The translations under genes and the position numbers were made by a program. From NCBI RefSeq assembly GCF_038051945.1, contig NZ_CP150302.1, positions 4,712,001 through 4,776,000 on the forward strand: a DNA stretch of 64,000 nt. The letters run 5' to 3'. Positions 33,590 to 42,489 of this stretch are shown piece after piece (positions within the stretch are counted from its first letter, which is position 1; every line of letters begins with the position of its first letter). The stretch is from Paenibacillus sp. FSL H3-0469 (GTDB lineage Bacteria > Bacillota > Bacilli > Paenibacillales > Paenibacillaceae). Under the pieces are notes generated by a model. It did not search any database and was not told the DNA's origin. It saw only the letters and a program-made list of their open reading frames with translations.

Positions 33590-34876
33590 CTATGCCTTCC
33601 AGATGTCGTCTATTTTCACCGGCTGGCCGGTCTTCATGGAGCGGTTAGCGGCAATGCCAGTCATAATCGACATCGCGCCGTCCTCGTGTGAAGCCGCGCG
33701 ATTGAAGCGGTCCTCCTGCTTTTTGTCAAAAATATCGCTCAGCAGCACCGGATCACCGCCGCCGTGTCCACCGCTGCTGCTCTCGAACTCTACGCGGTAA
33801 GGCTCCTTGAAGTGCGGATAGATCATAATGCTGACGCCTTCCAGCGCGCCTTCGTTTTCTTTTTTGCCGCCGGAATTGACGTAGGATTGCTCGGTAATCC
33901 GGACTTCCATCCGTCCCTGTGTGCCGTTGAACACGATGATGAAGCCCTCCCACGGCATATATGCGTTAAGCGAATAGTTCATGACGGTCTTGTTCTTGTA
34001 TTTGACCATGACATTCATGGTATCCTCGATGCTGATATTGTCCCCGAATACACTCTGGTCGCGCTGGTACCCGTCCTCGTGTTCAGCATCCAGGTACATG
34101 CTCTTCAGATGTTCGTTACGGTCCAAATGTAGCGCGAACGGGTCGTTCTCGGCAGCCTTGCTGCCGTAGGCACGCTGGTAGAACTCGGTGATGCCCCGTT
34201 TCTCGGCATTCTCTCTGCCGTAGAAGCGCAGGTCGCCCATGGCGAAAACGGTGTCCGGCTGTGACCCCAGCCAGAAGTTCATCAGGTCAAAGTGATGTGT
34301 CGATTTGTGCACCAAGAGGCCGCCGCTGTTCCGCTTGTCGCGGTGCCATCTGCGGAAATAGTCCGCTCCATGCTGGGTATTCAGCAGCCATTCGAAGTTC
34401 ACGGACAGAATTTCGCCCAGCACACCGTCCATAATGACCTCACGGATCTTCGTGTTATGCGGCGCGTAGCGGTAGTTGAAGGTTACCCGCAGATTCTTGC
34501 CGGTGCACTCGATCGCATCGAAGATCTCCCGGCATTTCTCCTCATCAATTGTCATCGGCTTCTCGGAAATGACATCACAGCCCAGTTCCATCGCGCGGAT
34601 GATATACTTGTGATGCGTCCGGTCAATCGTAGTCACCAGCACGAAGTCGGGCCGGGTCTCGGTGATCATCCGGTCGAAATCCTCGGCCTTGTACGTAGGC
34701 ACCTCGTGGTAATCGTATTTGCCTGTAAGCATATGATTGGCGAAATTCATCCGTGTCTGATTGACATCACAGAAGGCCACCAGCTCGGAGGTTTCGTTGT
34801 AAGCGGTAACAAGAGCGCCGTAGAAAAATTCAGCCCGGCCGCCGGTGCCGACAAGTGCATATTTCTTTTTGGACAA
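33590..34876 (-). CDS. Gfo/Idh/MocA family oxidoreductase
   Basis: A 428-residue NAD(P)-dependent sugar oxidoreductase candidate. The N-terminal Rossmann motif is YALVGTGGRAEFFYGAL. The family lysine motif is VISEKPM, and NYRYAPHNTKIREVI and HKSTHHFDLMNFWLG belong to the substrate domain. I start at TTG 34876, with GGAGTG 7 nt upstream; the GTG three codons earlier overlaps that site. It is divergent from an AraC regulator 127 bp away, which probably controls it. The substrate cannot be told from sequence; glycosides or inositol-like compounds are usual for the family. Confidence 0.88.
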   Translation of the reverse strand: MSKKKYALVGTGGRAEFFYGALVTAYNETSELVAFCDVNQTRMNFANHMLTGKYDYHEVPTYKAEDFDRMITETRPDFVLVTTIDRTHHKYIIRAMELGCDVISEKPMTIDEEKCREIFDAIECTGKNLRVTFNYRYAPHNTKIREVIMDGVLGEILSVNFEWLLNTQHGADYFRRWHRDKRNSGGLLVHKSTHHFDLMNFWLGSQPDTVFAMGDLRFYGRENAEKRGITEFYQRAYGSKAAENDPFALHLDRNEHLKSMYLDAEHEDGYQRDQSVFGDNISIEDTMNVMVKYKNKTVMNYSLNAYMPWEGFIIVFNGTQGRMEVRITEQSYVNSGGKKENEGALEGVSIMIYPHFKEPYRVEFESSSGGHGGGDPVLLSDIFDKKQEDRFNRAASHEDGAMSIMTGIAANRSMKTGQPVKIDDIWKA

Positions 34877-35003
34877 GGGGATCACTCCATTTACTTGGAT
34901 TTGATTCTATTTTATAGTATAGAAAATGCAGAAAGTGAACGGTTTTTAGTCTCTTTTACTCCAAAGTGTGCATATCTTATCCTGGCAGGGGGCTTGGTGC
35001 AGG

Positions 35004-35819
35004 GTGGAACCTATTTTCCAGATTGAGCAGCTGAAGCGCATCGGGCATTTCAATATGGATACTGACCATTTCCATGATTTCTACGAAATATATTATCTGC
35101 TGTCCGGCCAGCGGCACTACTATATCCGCAACCGCATGTACGCGCTGGAGGCCGGAGACCTCGTGTTTATTAATAAAAATCACCTGCACCGCACAACCGG
35201 CGGAAGCCGTCTTCCGCATGAGCGGGTCCTGATCAGCTTCGATGATGCCTATCTGGAGCCTGTGGCTCCCGGCCCGGGCTGGATGAATGTGTTCGAAGGG
35301 GAGAGCTTCCTGCTGCGGCCCACGGCGCACGAACAGGGGGGAATCGCCGATCTGCTCCAGGCCATGCTGGAAGAACAGAAGGACGGTCAGCTCTGGAGCA
35401 CCGAATATACGAGACTGCTGCTGCAGCAACTGCTGATTACGCTGGAGCGGATACGGAGGGCGAAGCCGGCCCTGGTCTCACCGGAGCAGAGCGAGGGACA
35501 GCGCCGGGTGTACAGTATCATCGAATATCTGGACAACCATTACAGCGAGCGTCTGAGCCTTGGGGGAATTGCCGAGCGGTTCTTCATAAGCGCAACGTAT
35601 CTGTGCCGGATTTTCAAGCAAACGACCGGCTTCACGATCATCGAGTATCTGAATTATGTGCGCATCCGTGAGGCGAAGGTGCTGCTTACACAGACGGATA
35701 GGCCGATAACCCGGGTGGCGGCGGAGGCGGGATTTGAGAGCATTGCGCATTTCGGTCGGAAATTCAAGGCCATTACGGGGCGTTCCCCTCTCCAGTACCG
35801 CAAGCAGCACAGGGGGTGA
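35004..35819 (+). CDS. AraC family transcriptional regulator with cupin sensor
   Basis: A 271-residue regulator. An N-terminal cupin-like arm (HFHDFYEIYYLLSGQRHYYIRNRMYALEAGDLVFINKNHLH, about residues 20-60) is followed by the C-terminal AraC domain (about 170-270) with LGGIAERFFISATYLCRIFKQTTG and ITRVAAEAGFESIAHFGRKFKAITGRSP. The start is uncertain: GTG 35004 has a weak purine-rich site upstream, while ATG 34968 has none. It is divergent from the Gfo/Idh/MocA gene, which is its most likely target, with a sugar as effector. Confidence 0.85.
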   Translation: MEPIFQIEQLKRIGHFNMDTDHFHDFYEIYYLLSGQRHYYIRNRMYALEAGDLVFINKNHLHRTTGGSRLPHERVLISFDDAYLEPVAPGPGWMNVFEGESFLLRPTAHEQGGIADLLQAMLEEQKDGQLWSTEYTRLLLQQLLITLERIRRAKPALVSPEQSEGQRRVYSIIEYLDNHYSERLSLGGIAERFFISATYLCRIFKQTTGFTIIEYLNYVRIREAKVLLTQTDRPITRVAAEAGFESIAHFGRKFKAITGRSPLQYRKQHRG

Positions 35820-35947
35820 CGACTACGGCTCGCATCCGATGTTTCATTCGACAATAGCTGTGGGGGATGCTACATATCTTTCTATCTTTTGACACAGAGT
35901 CTGTCTTATAATAAATGAAGGTTGAAATACAGATATTGGAGTGTGTT

Positions 35948-36670
35948 ATGAAAATCCAACCAGGGAGTCTCTGGCTTGCTGCTGCTATGCTTGCGGTAAC
36001 CGTAACCGGCTGTTCTTCGGGCAGTGCAGGCGCTGGCAGAGAGCTCACGGAGAAGCTGAAGGCAGAGATTAGTGAGCTGAAGAAGGAGAATAAGTTTTTA
36101 AAGGAAGAGAATGAAGCGCTGAAGAAGGATCTTGTTGTAAGGCCTGTGACAGCGAAAGAGGAAGGCGGCACGGCTGAACTTCTAAGTACCGGGGACAGCC
36201 CGGCAGCCGCTGATTCCGGCGATGAATACAAGCGGATCGTAAAGGGCACGCCACTCAGGATTGATGATACGGGTGAATATACTATTACCAAGACATCATT
36301 CAGCAAAATAGTTTATCCGTCGAATCCGGGTTCATACTACACCTACTATGAAGCCAAGGAACCGGGGACAACCTATCTGGCGATCACCTTGAAGGTGAAA
36401 AATCTGGCAGGCCAAGCCATCAATGCGGGTGGAGTAGCGGATGTGGAAGTGACATATGACAACAAATATGTGTACAGCACCTTCGCGACGATGGAGAAGA
36501 ACGGTGGTGAAGAATTCACCTATACCAATATCTCGACGATTGGACCGCTGAAGTATGGTACGCTGGTGTTCCTGGCCGAGGTTCCTGATGAAGTGAAGTC
36601 GAGCGGCAAGCCGCTATATGCGGATTTCGAGATTGAGGGCGAAACCTACCGTTATACCATAAAGAAATAA
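35948..36670 (+). CDS. Secreted lipoprotein with coiled coil and DUF4352-like domain
   Basis: A 240-residue lipoprotein. The signal peptide ends in a lipobox (LAVTVTGC), with Cys22 as the lipidated residue. Residues about 30-60 form a coiled coil (LTEKLKAEISELKKENKFLKEENEALKKD). Residues about 105-238 are a beta-sandwich like DUF4352 (TTYLAITLKVKNLAGQAINAGG, then PLKYGTLVFLAEVPDEVKSSGKPLYADFEI). The ATG at 35948 has GGAG 7 nt upstream; an in-frame extension has none. It is monocistronic with its own terminator. The function is unknown. Confidence 0.85.
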   Translation: MKIQPGSLWLAAAMLAVTVTGCSSGSAGAGRELTEKLKAEISELKKENKFLKEENEALKKDLVVRPVTAKEEGGTAELLSTGDSPAAADSGDEYKRIVKGTPLRIDDTGEYTITKTSFSKIVYPSNPGSYYTYYEAKEPGTTYLAITLKVKNLAGQAINAGGVADVEVTYDNKYVYSTFATMEKNGGEEFTYTNISTIGPLKYGTLVFLAEVPDEVKSSGKPLYADFEIEGETYRYTIKK

Positions 36671-36676
36671 GAGAAG

Positions 36677-36722
36677 AGCCTGTGCGGCCGCAGAGTGAAC
36701 TGTGGTTGGCACAGGCTTTTTT
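36677..36722 (+). terminator. Terminator of the lipoprotein gene
   Basis: A 9-bp stem AGCCTGTGC/GCACAGGCT is followed by six T residues and ends 16 nt before the convergent GH4 gene. Confidence 0.88.
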
Positions 36723-36737
36723 ATCAGAAGAAGGAAA

Positions 36738-38072
36738 TTATAAGACGGGTGCAGGGGCGGCCGCTTCTCCGAAAAAGGCCGGCAGATACTCCCTATTCGC
36801 CTCCAGCATCTCATCCAGCATGGCGATGGCTACTTCCACAGAAGGGACGAGCGGGTGGTGGGCTAACGCCTGGATCGCCAGGCTGCGGTCTCCGGTGACA
36901 GCGGCGTCGATGGCTAGCTGCTCATAGGTTTTCACGGCGTGGATCAGTCCTGTGGCCATCGGCGGAATCTTGGTCAGCGGGAGCGGGAGGGGGCCAGTCT
37001 TAGTCACGACACAGTTGACTTCGATGCTGGCATCATCCGGCAGGAAGTCCAGAATGCCCCGGTTCGCCACATTCAACGTCTGAATGTCATTGGTCCCGTT
37101 GTAGAGCGAGCGCATCAGGTTCACGGCTGCTTCCGAATAAAAGGCTCCGCCGCGCTGCTCCAGCTGCTTCGGCTTCTCATCCAGCGCAAGGTCGCTGTAG
37201 ATGGCGAACAGTTCCTCTTCCACACGCTTGACGACTTCGGCGCGGTTCCCGCCTTGCGCGGCGGCTTCCTGCTGCTCTGCGAGCATCGCATCGGTCATGT
37301 AGAAGTACTTCAGATAATACGAAGGCAAGGCGTGCAGCGACTGCAGGAACTCGGGGTTCCATTCGCGTGCCGGAACATTCTTTGCACTGTAGCCAGCGGT
37401 ATCCTTCAGCATCTCCTGCAGCTTGTCTTCACCCTCCACATCAATGCGGGTAATCCAGTGCAGGTGGTTCAGGCCGACGAACTCGGCATAGATCCGGTCC
37501 GGGGCAGTGTCATACTTGGCTGATACCTGCTTAATCAGGCCAATCGGGGCATTGCACAGGCCGATACTCTTCACCTTGGAGTACCGCAGCACGGCTTCGG
37601 TGACCATGCCTGCCGGGTTGGTGAAGTTGAGCAGCCAGGCGTCCGGCGCCAGCTCCTCGATATCCCGGCAGATGCCGAGAATGACCGGGATGGTGCGCAG
37701 TGCCTTCAGCATGCCGCCGGGACCGGTCGTCTCCTGGCCGATCACGCCATATTTCAGCGGAATCGCCTCGTCGCGGGCGCGGGCATCCAGCATACCGACG
37801 CGAATCTGCGTGCTGACGAAGTCCGCCCCGGCAATCGCTTCGCGGCGGTCGGTAGTGAGGTGGACCTTGATCGGGAGGCCGGACTTCTCCACCATGCGCT
37901 TCGCCAGAGCGCCTACGATATTCAGCTTGTGCAGGCCTGCTTCAATATCTACAAGCCATAGCTCCCTGACCGGGAGCTCCTTATAATGCAGAATGAAGCC
38001 TTCTACCAGTTCGGGGGTATAGGAGGAGCCCCCGCCAATTACGGCAATCTTAAGACCTTGGTTCGCTGTCAA
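36738..38072 (-). CDS. GH4 family 6-phospho-glycosidase (6-phospho-beta-glucosidase-like)
   Basis: A 444-residue NAD- and Mn-dependent glycosidase. Visible features are the Rossmann start (LKIAVIGGGSSYTPELVEG), the metal-binding Cys in GLCNAPIG, His in GLNHLHWI, and the segment IGQETTGPGGMLKALRTIPV typical of 6-phospho-beta-glucosidases. It starts at TTG with AGGAG 10 nt upstream and lies 6 nt after the kinase gene. It is the last gene of a six-gene operon that imports a sugar by an ABC transporter. GH4 members normally need a 6-phosphorylated disaccharide, so the kinase upstream probably supplies it. The exact glycosidic linkage is not certain. Confidence 0.9.
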   Translation of the reverse strand: MTANQGLKIAVIGGGSSYTPELVEGFILHYKELPVRELWLVDIEAGLHKLNIVGALAKRMVEKSGLPIKVHLTTDRREAIAGADFVSTQIRVGMLDARARDEAIPLKYGVIGQETTGPGGMLKALRTIPVILGICRDIEELAPDAWLLNFTNPAGMVTEAVLRYSKVKSIGLCNAPIGLIKQVSAKYDTAPDRIYAEFVGLNHLHWITRIDVEGEDKLQEMLKDTAGYSAKNVPAREWNPEFLQSLHALPSYYLKYFYMTDAMLAEQQEAAAQGGNRAEVVKRVEEELFAIYSDLALDEKPKQLEQRGGAFYSEAAVNLMRSLYNGTNDIQTLNVANRGILDFLPDDASIEVNCVVTKTGPLPLPLTKIPPMATGLIHAVKTYEQLAIDAAVTGDRSLAIQALAHHPLVPSVEVAIAMLDEMLEANREYLPAFFGEAAAPAPVL

Positions 38073-38078
38073 GATGAA

Positions 38079-39077
38079 TCACTCCTGTCTGGTGATGATC
38101 GTTGGAATAAGCTCAAATTCCTTGTAAGCACGCATCGTCTCATACATTTCCTGGCTGACGGTGATCCCGTCACTCTCCAGCGCCGACCAGAGAGCGCCGA
38201 CTACAGGCTCGGTGGACAGTGTGACCACTGCCCCCCTTGGTGCCGCTTCGCGCACTGCCTGCTCAATCGGGCCGCGAATCCAGCCGCGGTCGCCCCGGGT
38301 CAGCAGGCTTCCGGCCAGCACCACATCGAACTCATCATTCTCCATGCCGAGCCGATGAATGACAGCCGCCGCCGATTTGCCCAGCTCTACGCCCTGGCGG
38401 TTCAAGATCGCCAGCGCGGCGGCATCGCCCTCCGCCGCTGCCGGGAACAGCAGGCGGGCCGCATCCAGCGGCACCTGCTTCCCGTGATCCAGGAAGTCGT
38501 CGTACATGTCTTCCACATGCTCATAGCCAAGCAGCCTGAGGAGCGGCTGCGTCAGCAGCGTAGGAGCCTCGCGGCCGTCCCAGGCCCGGATGACCGTGCG
38601 GAACACCTCGATATTCAGCGCGCCGCCGCCGCCGAAATCTCCGTACATATAATCGAAGCCGCCGCACTGGAAATGTCGGCCCTGCGGACTCAGGCCTGCC
38701 GCATTGGTACCGGTGCCGCAGATCAGGGCTACGCCGTAGGGGCGGTCTGTCCCCGCCCGCAGGCCGATCATCGTATCGCCGCTGATCGTGTACTGCGCGA
38801 AGCCGATCCGGCGGATCAGCGGATGCAGAATGTTATAATCGGTCTGGCGGTCCGCCCCGGCCAGCCCGAGGTAGGCCTGGCGGAGCTGGTCCAGCCGGAG
38901 CCCGGCTTCGGCCAGCGCGCTGAAGGCTGCTTCGCGGATGCTATTCTCTGCCTGCGTTACGCTGGTCTGGTGATTGCCGTTGCCGCTCCGGCCTTTGCCG
39001 AGGATGCGGCCTTGTTCATCGCATATGAGGGCGTAGGTTTTGCTGCCTCCCCCGTCGATCCCCAAGTAGTAAGCCAA
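38079..39077 (-). CDS. BadF/BadG/BcrA/BcrD-type sugar kinase (N-acetylglucosamine-kinase-like)
   Basis: A 332-residue ASKHA-fold kinase. The phosphate-1 motif is YLGIDGGGSKTYALICDEQG; the phosphate-2 region is GVALICGTGTNAAG, followed by GDFGGGGALNIEVFR; and DVVLAGSLLTRG is the adenosine motif. The ribosome site is AGGAGTGA. It sits between LacI (12-nt gap) and GH4 (6-nt gap). Relatives phosphorylate N-acetylglucosamine or related sugars. In this operon it could phosphorylate an imported disaccharide for GH4, or the monosaccharide released after cleavage. I favour the former because GH4 expects a phosphorylated substrate. Confidence 0.85.
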   Translation of the reverse strand: MAYYLGIDGGGSKTYALICDEQGRILGKGRSGNGNHQTSVTQAENSIREAAFSALAEAGLRLDQLRQAYLGLAGADRQTDYNILHPLIRRIGFAQYTISGDTMIGLRAGTDRPYGVALICGTGTNAAGLSPQGRHFQCGGFDYMYGDFGGGGALNIEVFRTVIRAWDGREAPTLLTQPLLRLLGYEHVEDMYDDFLDHGKQVPLDAARLLFPAAAEGDAAALAILNRQGVELGKSAAAVIHRLGMENDEFDVVLAGSLLTRGDRGWIRGPIEQAVREAAPRGAVVTLSTEPVVGALWSALESDGITVSQEMYETMRAYKEFELIPTIITRQE

Positions 39078-39089
39078 TGTTTGTCACTC

Positions 39090-40082
39090 CTAGAGTTTTG
39101 TCTTCGTGGATTCCCGTACAATAAGCTCCGGATCAATCCGGATACTGGAGCCGCGCTTCATCTCCCCGCTGATCCTGCGCAGCAGCATGTCGGCGGCTGC
39201 GACTCCGATCTTGTCCGCCGGCTGGCGCATGGTGGTCAGATGCGGGTGGAGCTGGGAGGCGATATAGTGGTCGTCGTAACCGACTACAGCAACCTCCTCC
39301 GGCACCTGTACGCCCGCCTCCATCAGGGCATTGATCACCCCGAGGGCGATATTGTCATCTCCGGCGAATACGGCCCCAGGCAGCTTGCCCTCCGCGAGCC
39401 AGCGCTGCGCCGTGTCGTAGCCCATAGCGATCTCGAATTCGCCGGGCACGATTTCGAACGGGGCGAGGCCCTGCTCCTGCAGCGCTTGCAGGAAGCCCGC
39501 GTGACGCTCCCGCGTACTGCGGAACATCTCCTGCCCGCAGAGATGGGCGATGGAGGTATGCCCCAGCTCCAGCAGGTGGCGGGCTGCGGCATACCCGCCT
39601 TTGAAGTTGTCGATGGTAATGGAATAGCTGTCATTCTCCGGCAGCTGGTTGTCGATCAGCACATAGGGAATGCCCCGCCGCTTCAGCTCGACAATATAAT
39701 TATCCTCTTTGATCGGGGAGAGCAGGATGAGCCCGTCTACCCGGTCTTCCTGGATCAGATAGTGGCTCTCGCCGGAGCCAATGCCATCCGACACAGAGAT
39801 GGCCAGATAATATCCATGCAGGGCCAGTGTTTCATTCAGCTCCTTGACCACTGCATCGAAAAAGGAGTCCTGCAGGGTCGTTACGATCAGGCCGATAATG
39901 CCGGTCTTGCCGCTGGCCAGACTGCGGGCTGCTGCATTGGGGCGGTAATCGAGCTCCTTGATCGCGTCGAGCACCTTCTGGCGGTTGTTCTCCCGCACAG
40001 ACGTTGCTCCGTTTAATACCCGCGATACGGTAACCACGGACAGCCCTGATTTTTTGGCTACATCAAAAATACTTACTTTCAT
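39090..40082 (-). CDS. LacI family transcriptional regulator
   Basis: A 330-residue repressor. Residues 2-50 are the LacI helix-turn-helix and hinge (VSIFDVAKKSGLSVVTVSRVLNG, then RPNAAARSLASGK), followed by a periplasmic-binding-protein-like effector domain. The start has AAGGAG 8 nt upstream. It lies inside the operon, between the binding protein and the kinase, so it is likely autoregulated. Two AA-N-CG-N-TT palindromes upstream of the first permease gene (43409-43422 and 43479-43494) are its likely operators. Confidence 0.93.
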   Translation of the reverse strand: MKVSIFDVAKKSGLSVVTVSRVLNGATSVRENNRQKVLDAIKELDYRPNAAARSLASGKTGIIGLIVTTLQDSFFDAVVKELNETLALHGYYLAISVSDGIGSGESHYLIQEDRVDGLILLSPIKEDNYIVELKRRGIPYVLIDNQLPENDSYSITIDNFKGGYAAARHLLELGHTSIAHLCGQEMFRSTRERHAGFLQALQEQGLAPFEIVPGEFEIAMGYDTAQRWLAEGKLPGAVFAGDDNIALGVINALMEAGVQVPEEVAVVGYDDHYIASQLHPHLTTMRQPADKIGVAAADMLLRRISGEMKRGSSIRIDPELIVRESTKTKL

Positions 40083-40182
40083 CTCAAGCGCTCCTTGCGG
40101 CGGATTTGCCGGTGCTTATAGTCTATCTCCAGTATACAGGCCGCACCGGGGTTCCGCTAAACATATCACCATCGCCAGGCCG

Positions 40183-41571
40183 CTACCGCTTGATGATCTC
40201 CGTAACCTTTTTCTGAATCACCGGCATCACCTCTTCCAGGGTCTTGTGTCCCGTCTCGACCGGCTGCAGCTCATTAATGAACATATCGTTGATCTGCGAG
40301 TAGTTGGTAATCAGATGGTTGTAGGATTCATAGCCGTATTTGACCGCGCCCTCGTAGACCTTCTTCACATCCTCCGGATCAATGCCGTCAAAATGCTTGT
40401 AATACACCTCAGCCGCTTCCGTATTGACTGGCGGATTGCCGCCGCTCAGCTCGATGGACTTCTCCTGGACTTCGGTGGTCATCAGGTATTTGATCCATTC
40501 AAAAGCCTCCTTTGGATGCTTCGAATCCTTCAGAATCAGCAGCGGATCGACGTACAGCGTGCTGCGCACCTTGTCATTGCCTCCCCATGGCACGGCGGCT
40601 ACGCCGACCTTAAACGGGAAGTCATTGGCCCCGGCGAGGTTCCAGGAGCCGCCGATCGACATACCGATCTTGCCGGCGACGAACGGGTCGCCGTTCTGTC
40701 CGGCCACACTTTTGCTCCACTCGGAGGTCGGGGACACCTTATCCTTGAACACAAGGTCGAACAGCTTGTGGTAAGCGGCAATCACCTCGGGGGAGTCGAA
40801 ATGCGTCTCGGAAGGAACACCGCCGTTGGTCCAGGTATCTTCAGAGTAAGGCTCTGCTCCGAAGTACAGCGGCCGCATATCACGCTCCGCCCAGGTGAAG
40901 TCGACGCCGTATTGTGTTTTGGCAATATCGTCCGAGACGAGCGTCATCTTCTTGGCATCCTCCACCATACGGTCAAACGTCCAGTTCTTATCCTCGTAAT
41001 CGCTTGGCGGATAGGACACGCCTGCAGCATCGAACATATCCTTGTTGTAGAGCATCAGGGTGACGTACATATTGACCGGTATGCCGTAGGTATGACCGTT
41101 TACGGTATAGATTTTCATCAGATTCTCGGGGATGTTGTAGTCCTCCGCCTTGAAGCCGTCTTCCTTAATGAGGTCCGTCAGATCCAGCAGCATATCCTTG
41201 TTATAATATTCGGCAAAGCCGCCGTATCCGTAATGACTCGTCACATCCGGGGAATTACCGCCGGCAATCAGTGTCTGCAGCTTGCTGTCGAACTGCTCAT
41301 ACGGTGCCTTCTCTACCTTGACCTTGATGTTCGGGTGCGCCTTCTCGAAATCCGGGATCAGCTTCTCGATAAAAGTCCGGTCCTCGGAGTCAATCGTATA
41401 GTGGGATATCGTCACTTGCTTCCCCGGATCGCCGGTACTCCCGGCTCCGCTGTCCCCAGCCGCCACATTGCCTGCCGACTTGCCGCCGCCACAGCCCGCC
41501 AAGACTGTCGTTACTGTCAGGGCTGTTGCCAGCAGCAGCGCATACCTCTTGCTCTTCATCATATTCTTCAT
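40183..41571 (-). CDS. Sugar ABC transporter substrate-binding lipoprotein
   Basis: A 462-residue family 1 extracellular solute-binding protein. The signal peptide has a lipobox TTVLAGC (Cys27), and the mature part has the usual bilobed segments (TISHYTIDSEDRTFIEKLIPDFEKAHPNIKVKVE, then FVAGKIGMSIGGSWNLAG). AGGAGG lies 9 nt upstream of the ATG. It is the third gene of the operon, after two permeases, which is an unusual order since the binding protein is often first. It probably binds a beta-linked disaccharide or aminosugar, judged from the GH4 and kinase genes downstream. Confidence 0.92.
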   Translation of the reverse strand: MKNMMKSKRYALLLATALTVTTVLAGCGGGKSAGNVAAGDSGAGSTGDPGKQVTISHYTIDSEDRTFIEKLIPDFEKAHPNIKVKVEKAPYEQFDSKLQTLIAGGNSPDVTSHYGYGGFAEYYNKDMLLDLTDLIKEDGFKAEDYNIPENLMKIYTVNGHTYGIPVNMYVTLMLYNKDMFDAAGVSYPPSDYEDKNWTFDRMVEDAKKMTLVSDDIAKTQYGVDFTWAERDMRPLYFGAEPYSEDTWTNGGVPSETHFDSPEVIAAYHKLFDLVFKDKVSPTSEWSKSVAGQNGDPFVAGKIGMSIGGSWNLAGANDFPFKVGVAAVPWGGNDKVRSTLYVDPLLILKDSKHPKEAFEWIKYLMTTEVQEKSIELSGGNPPVNTEAAEVYYKHFDGIDPEDVKKVYEGAVKYGYESYNHLITNYSQINDMFINELQPVETGHKTLEEVMPVIQKKVTEIIKR

Positions 41572-41610
41572 TGTCTAATCCCTCCTGATTTCAAGTGTGG
41601 TAACCCGGGA

Positions 41611-42489
41611 TTACTTGATACCCGTCAGTACAATGCCTTCTACGAACTGCTTCTGGGCGATGGCGAACAGGGTGACGATTGGAACCATAGCCAGTACCGA
41701 AGCGACCATCAGCAGATGCCACGGCGGAATGCGGAAGCGCGATGAGGTGAGGGAGGCCATGCCGACGGGAAGCGTGAATTTGTCCGACGAGCTTAAGTAG
41801 AGCACAGGGGTCAACAGATCATTCCAGCTGTAGATAAAAGCAAAGATTGCCACGGTTGCCAGCGCCGGTGCAGACAGCGGCAATGCGATGGTCCGCCACA
41901 TCCTCAGCTCGCCGCAGCCGTCCATCCGTCCGGCGTCGAACAGCTCCTCAGGCAGCGTGGAGAAGAACTGCCGCAGCAGGAAGATGTTATACGCCGAGCC
42001 GAAGAAGGCGGGAACGATCAGCGGCAGGAAGGTGTCGATCCACTGCATTTTGGAGAACAGGACGAACTGCGGAATCATGATCGCCGGATACGGCAGCATC
42101 ATCGTGCTCAGGAGCAGGATGAACCAGAAGTTGTTGCCGCGTCCCCGGTATCTGGCGAACCCGTAAGCGACCAGAGCCGAAGAGAGCAGGGTGCCGAATA
42201 CGGAGAACCCGGCGATGATCAGGCTGTTTTTGTACAGTGTGCCGAACTGGAGCGTCTCAAAAATATCGGTATAATTGCTCCAGGCCCAGCTCTCCGGGAG
42301 AAAGGTCGGCGGGAACTTCAGCATCTCCCGTTTCGACTTCAGCGAGGTAGAGACCATGAAGAACAGCGGCAGCAGCATTAGGAACGTTGTAAGGAGCAGT
42401 GCGGTGAAGCTGGCAATCTTAACGGGTTTGATTCTCCGGCGCGGCCGGGAAGCCGGGCCAAGCGGGCGGGTGGCCTTAACAGTACTCAT
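41611..42489 (-). CDS. Sugar ABC transporter permease (MalG/AraQ type)
   Basis: A 292-residue inner-membrane permease with six predicted helices. The EAA loop reads ELFDAGRMDGCGELRMWRTIALPLSAPALATV and would dock a cytoplasmic ATPase. The start ATG overlaps the upstream permease stop by 4 nt (ATGA). No ATPase gene occurs in this operon, so a shared MsmX-type ATPase is expected. Confidence 0.93.
   Translation of the reverse strand: MSTVKATRPLGPASRPRRRIKPVKIASFTALLLTTFLMLLPLFFMVSTSLKSKREMLKFPPTFLPESWAWSNYTDIFETLQFGTLYKNSLIIAGFSVFGTLLSSALVAYGFARYRGRGNNFWFILLLSTMMLPYPAIMIPQFVLFSKMQWIDTFLPLIVPAFFGSAYNIFLLRQFFSTLPEELFDAGRMDGCGELRMWRTIALPLSAPALATVAIFAFIYSWNDLLTPVLYLSSSDKFTLPVGMASLTSSRFRIPPWHLLMVASVLAMVPIVTLFAIAQKQFVEGIVLTGIK

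Noticed and set aside
37986..40016. A 676-residue + strand open frame across the kinase and LacI genes
   Set aside because: It is antisense to two well-recognised genes and has no recognisable domain.
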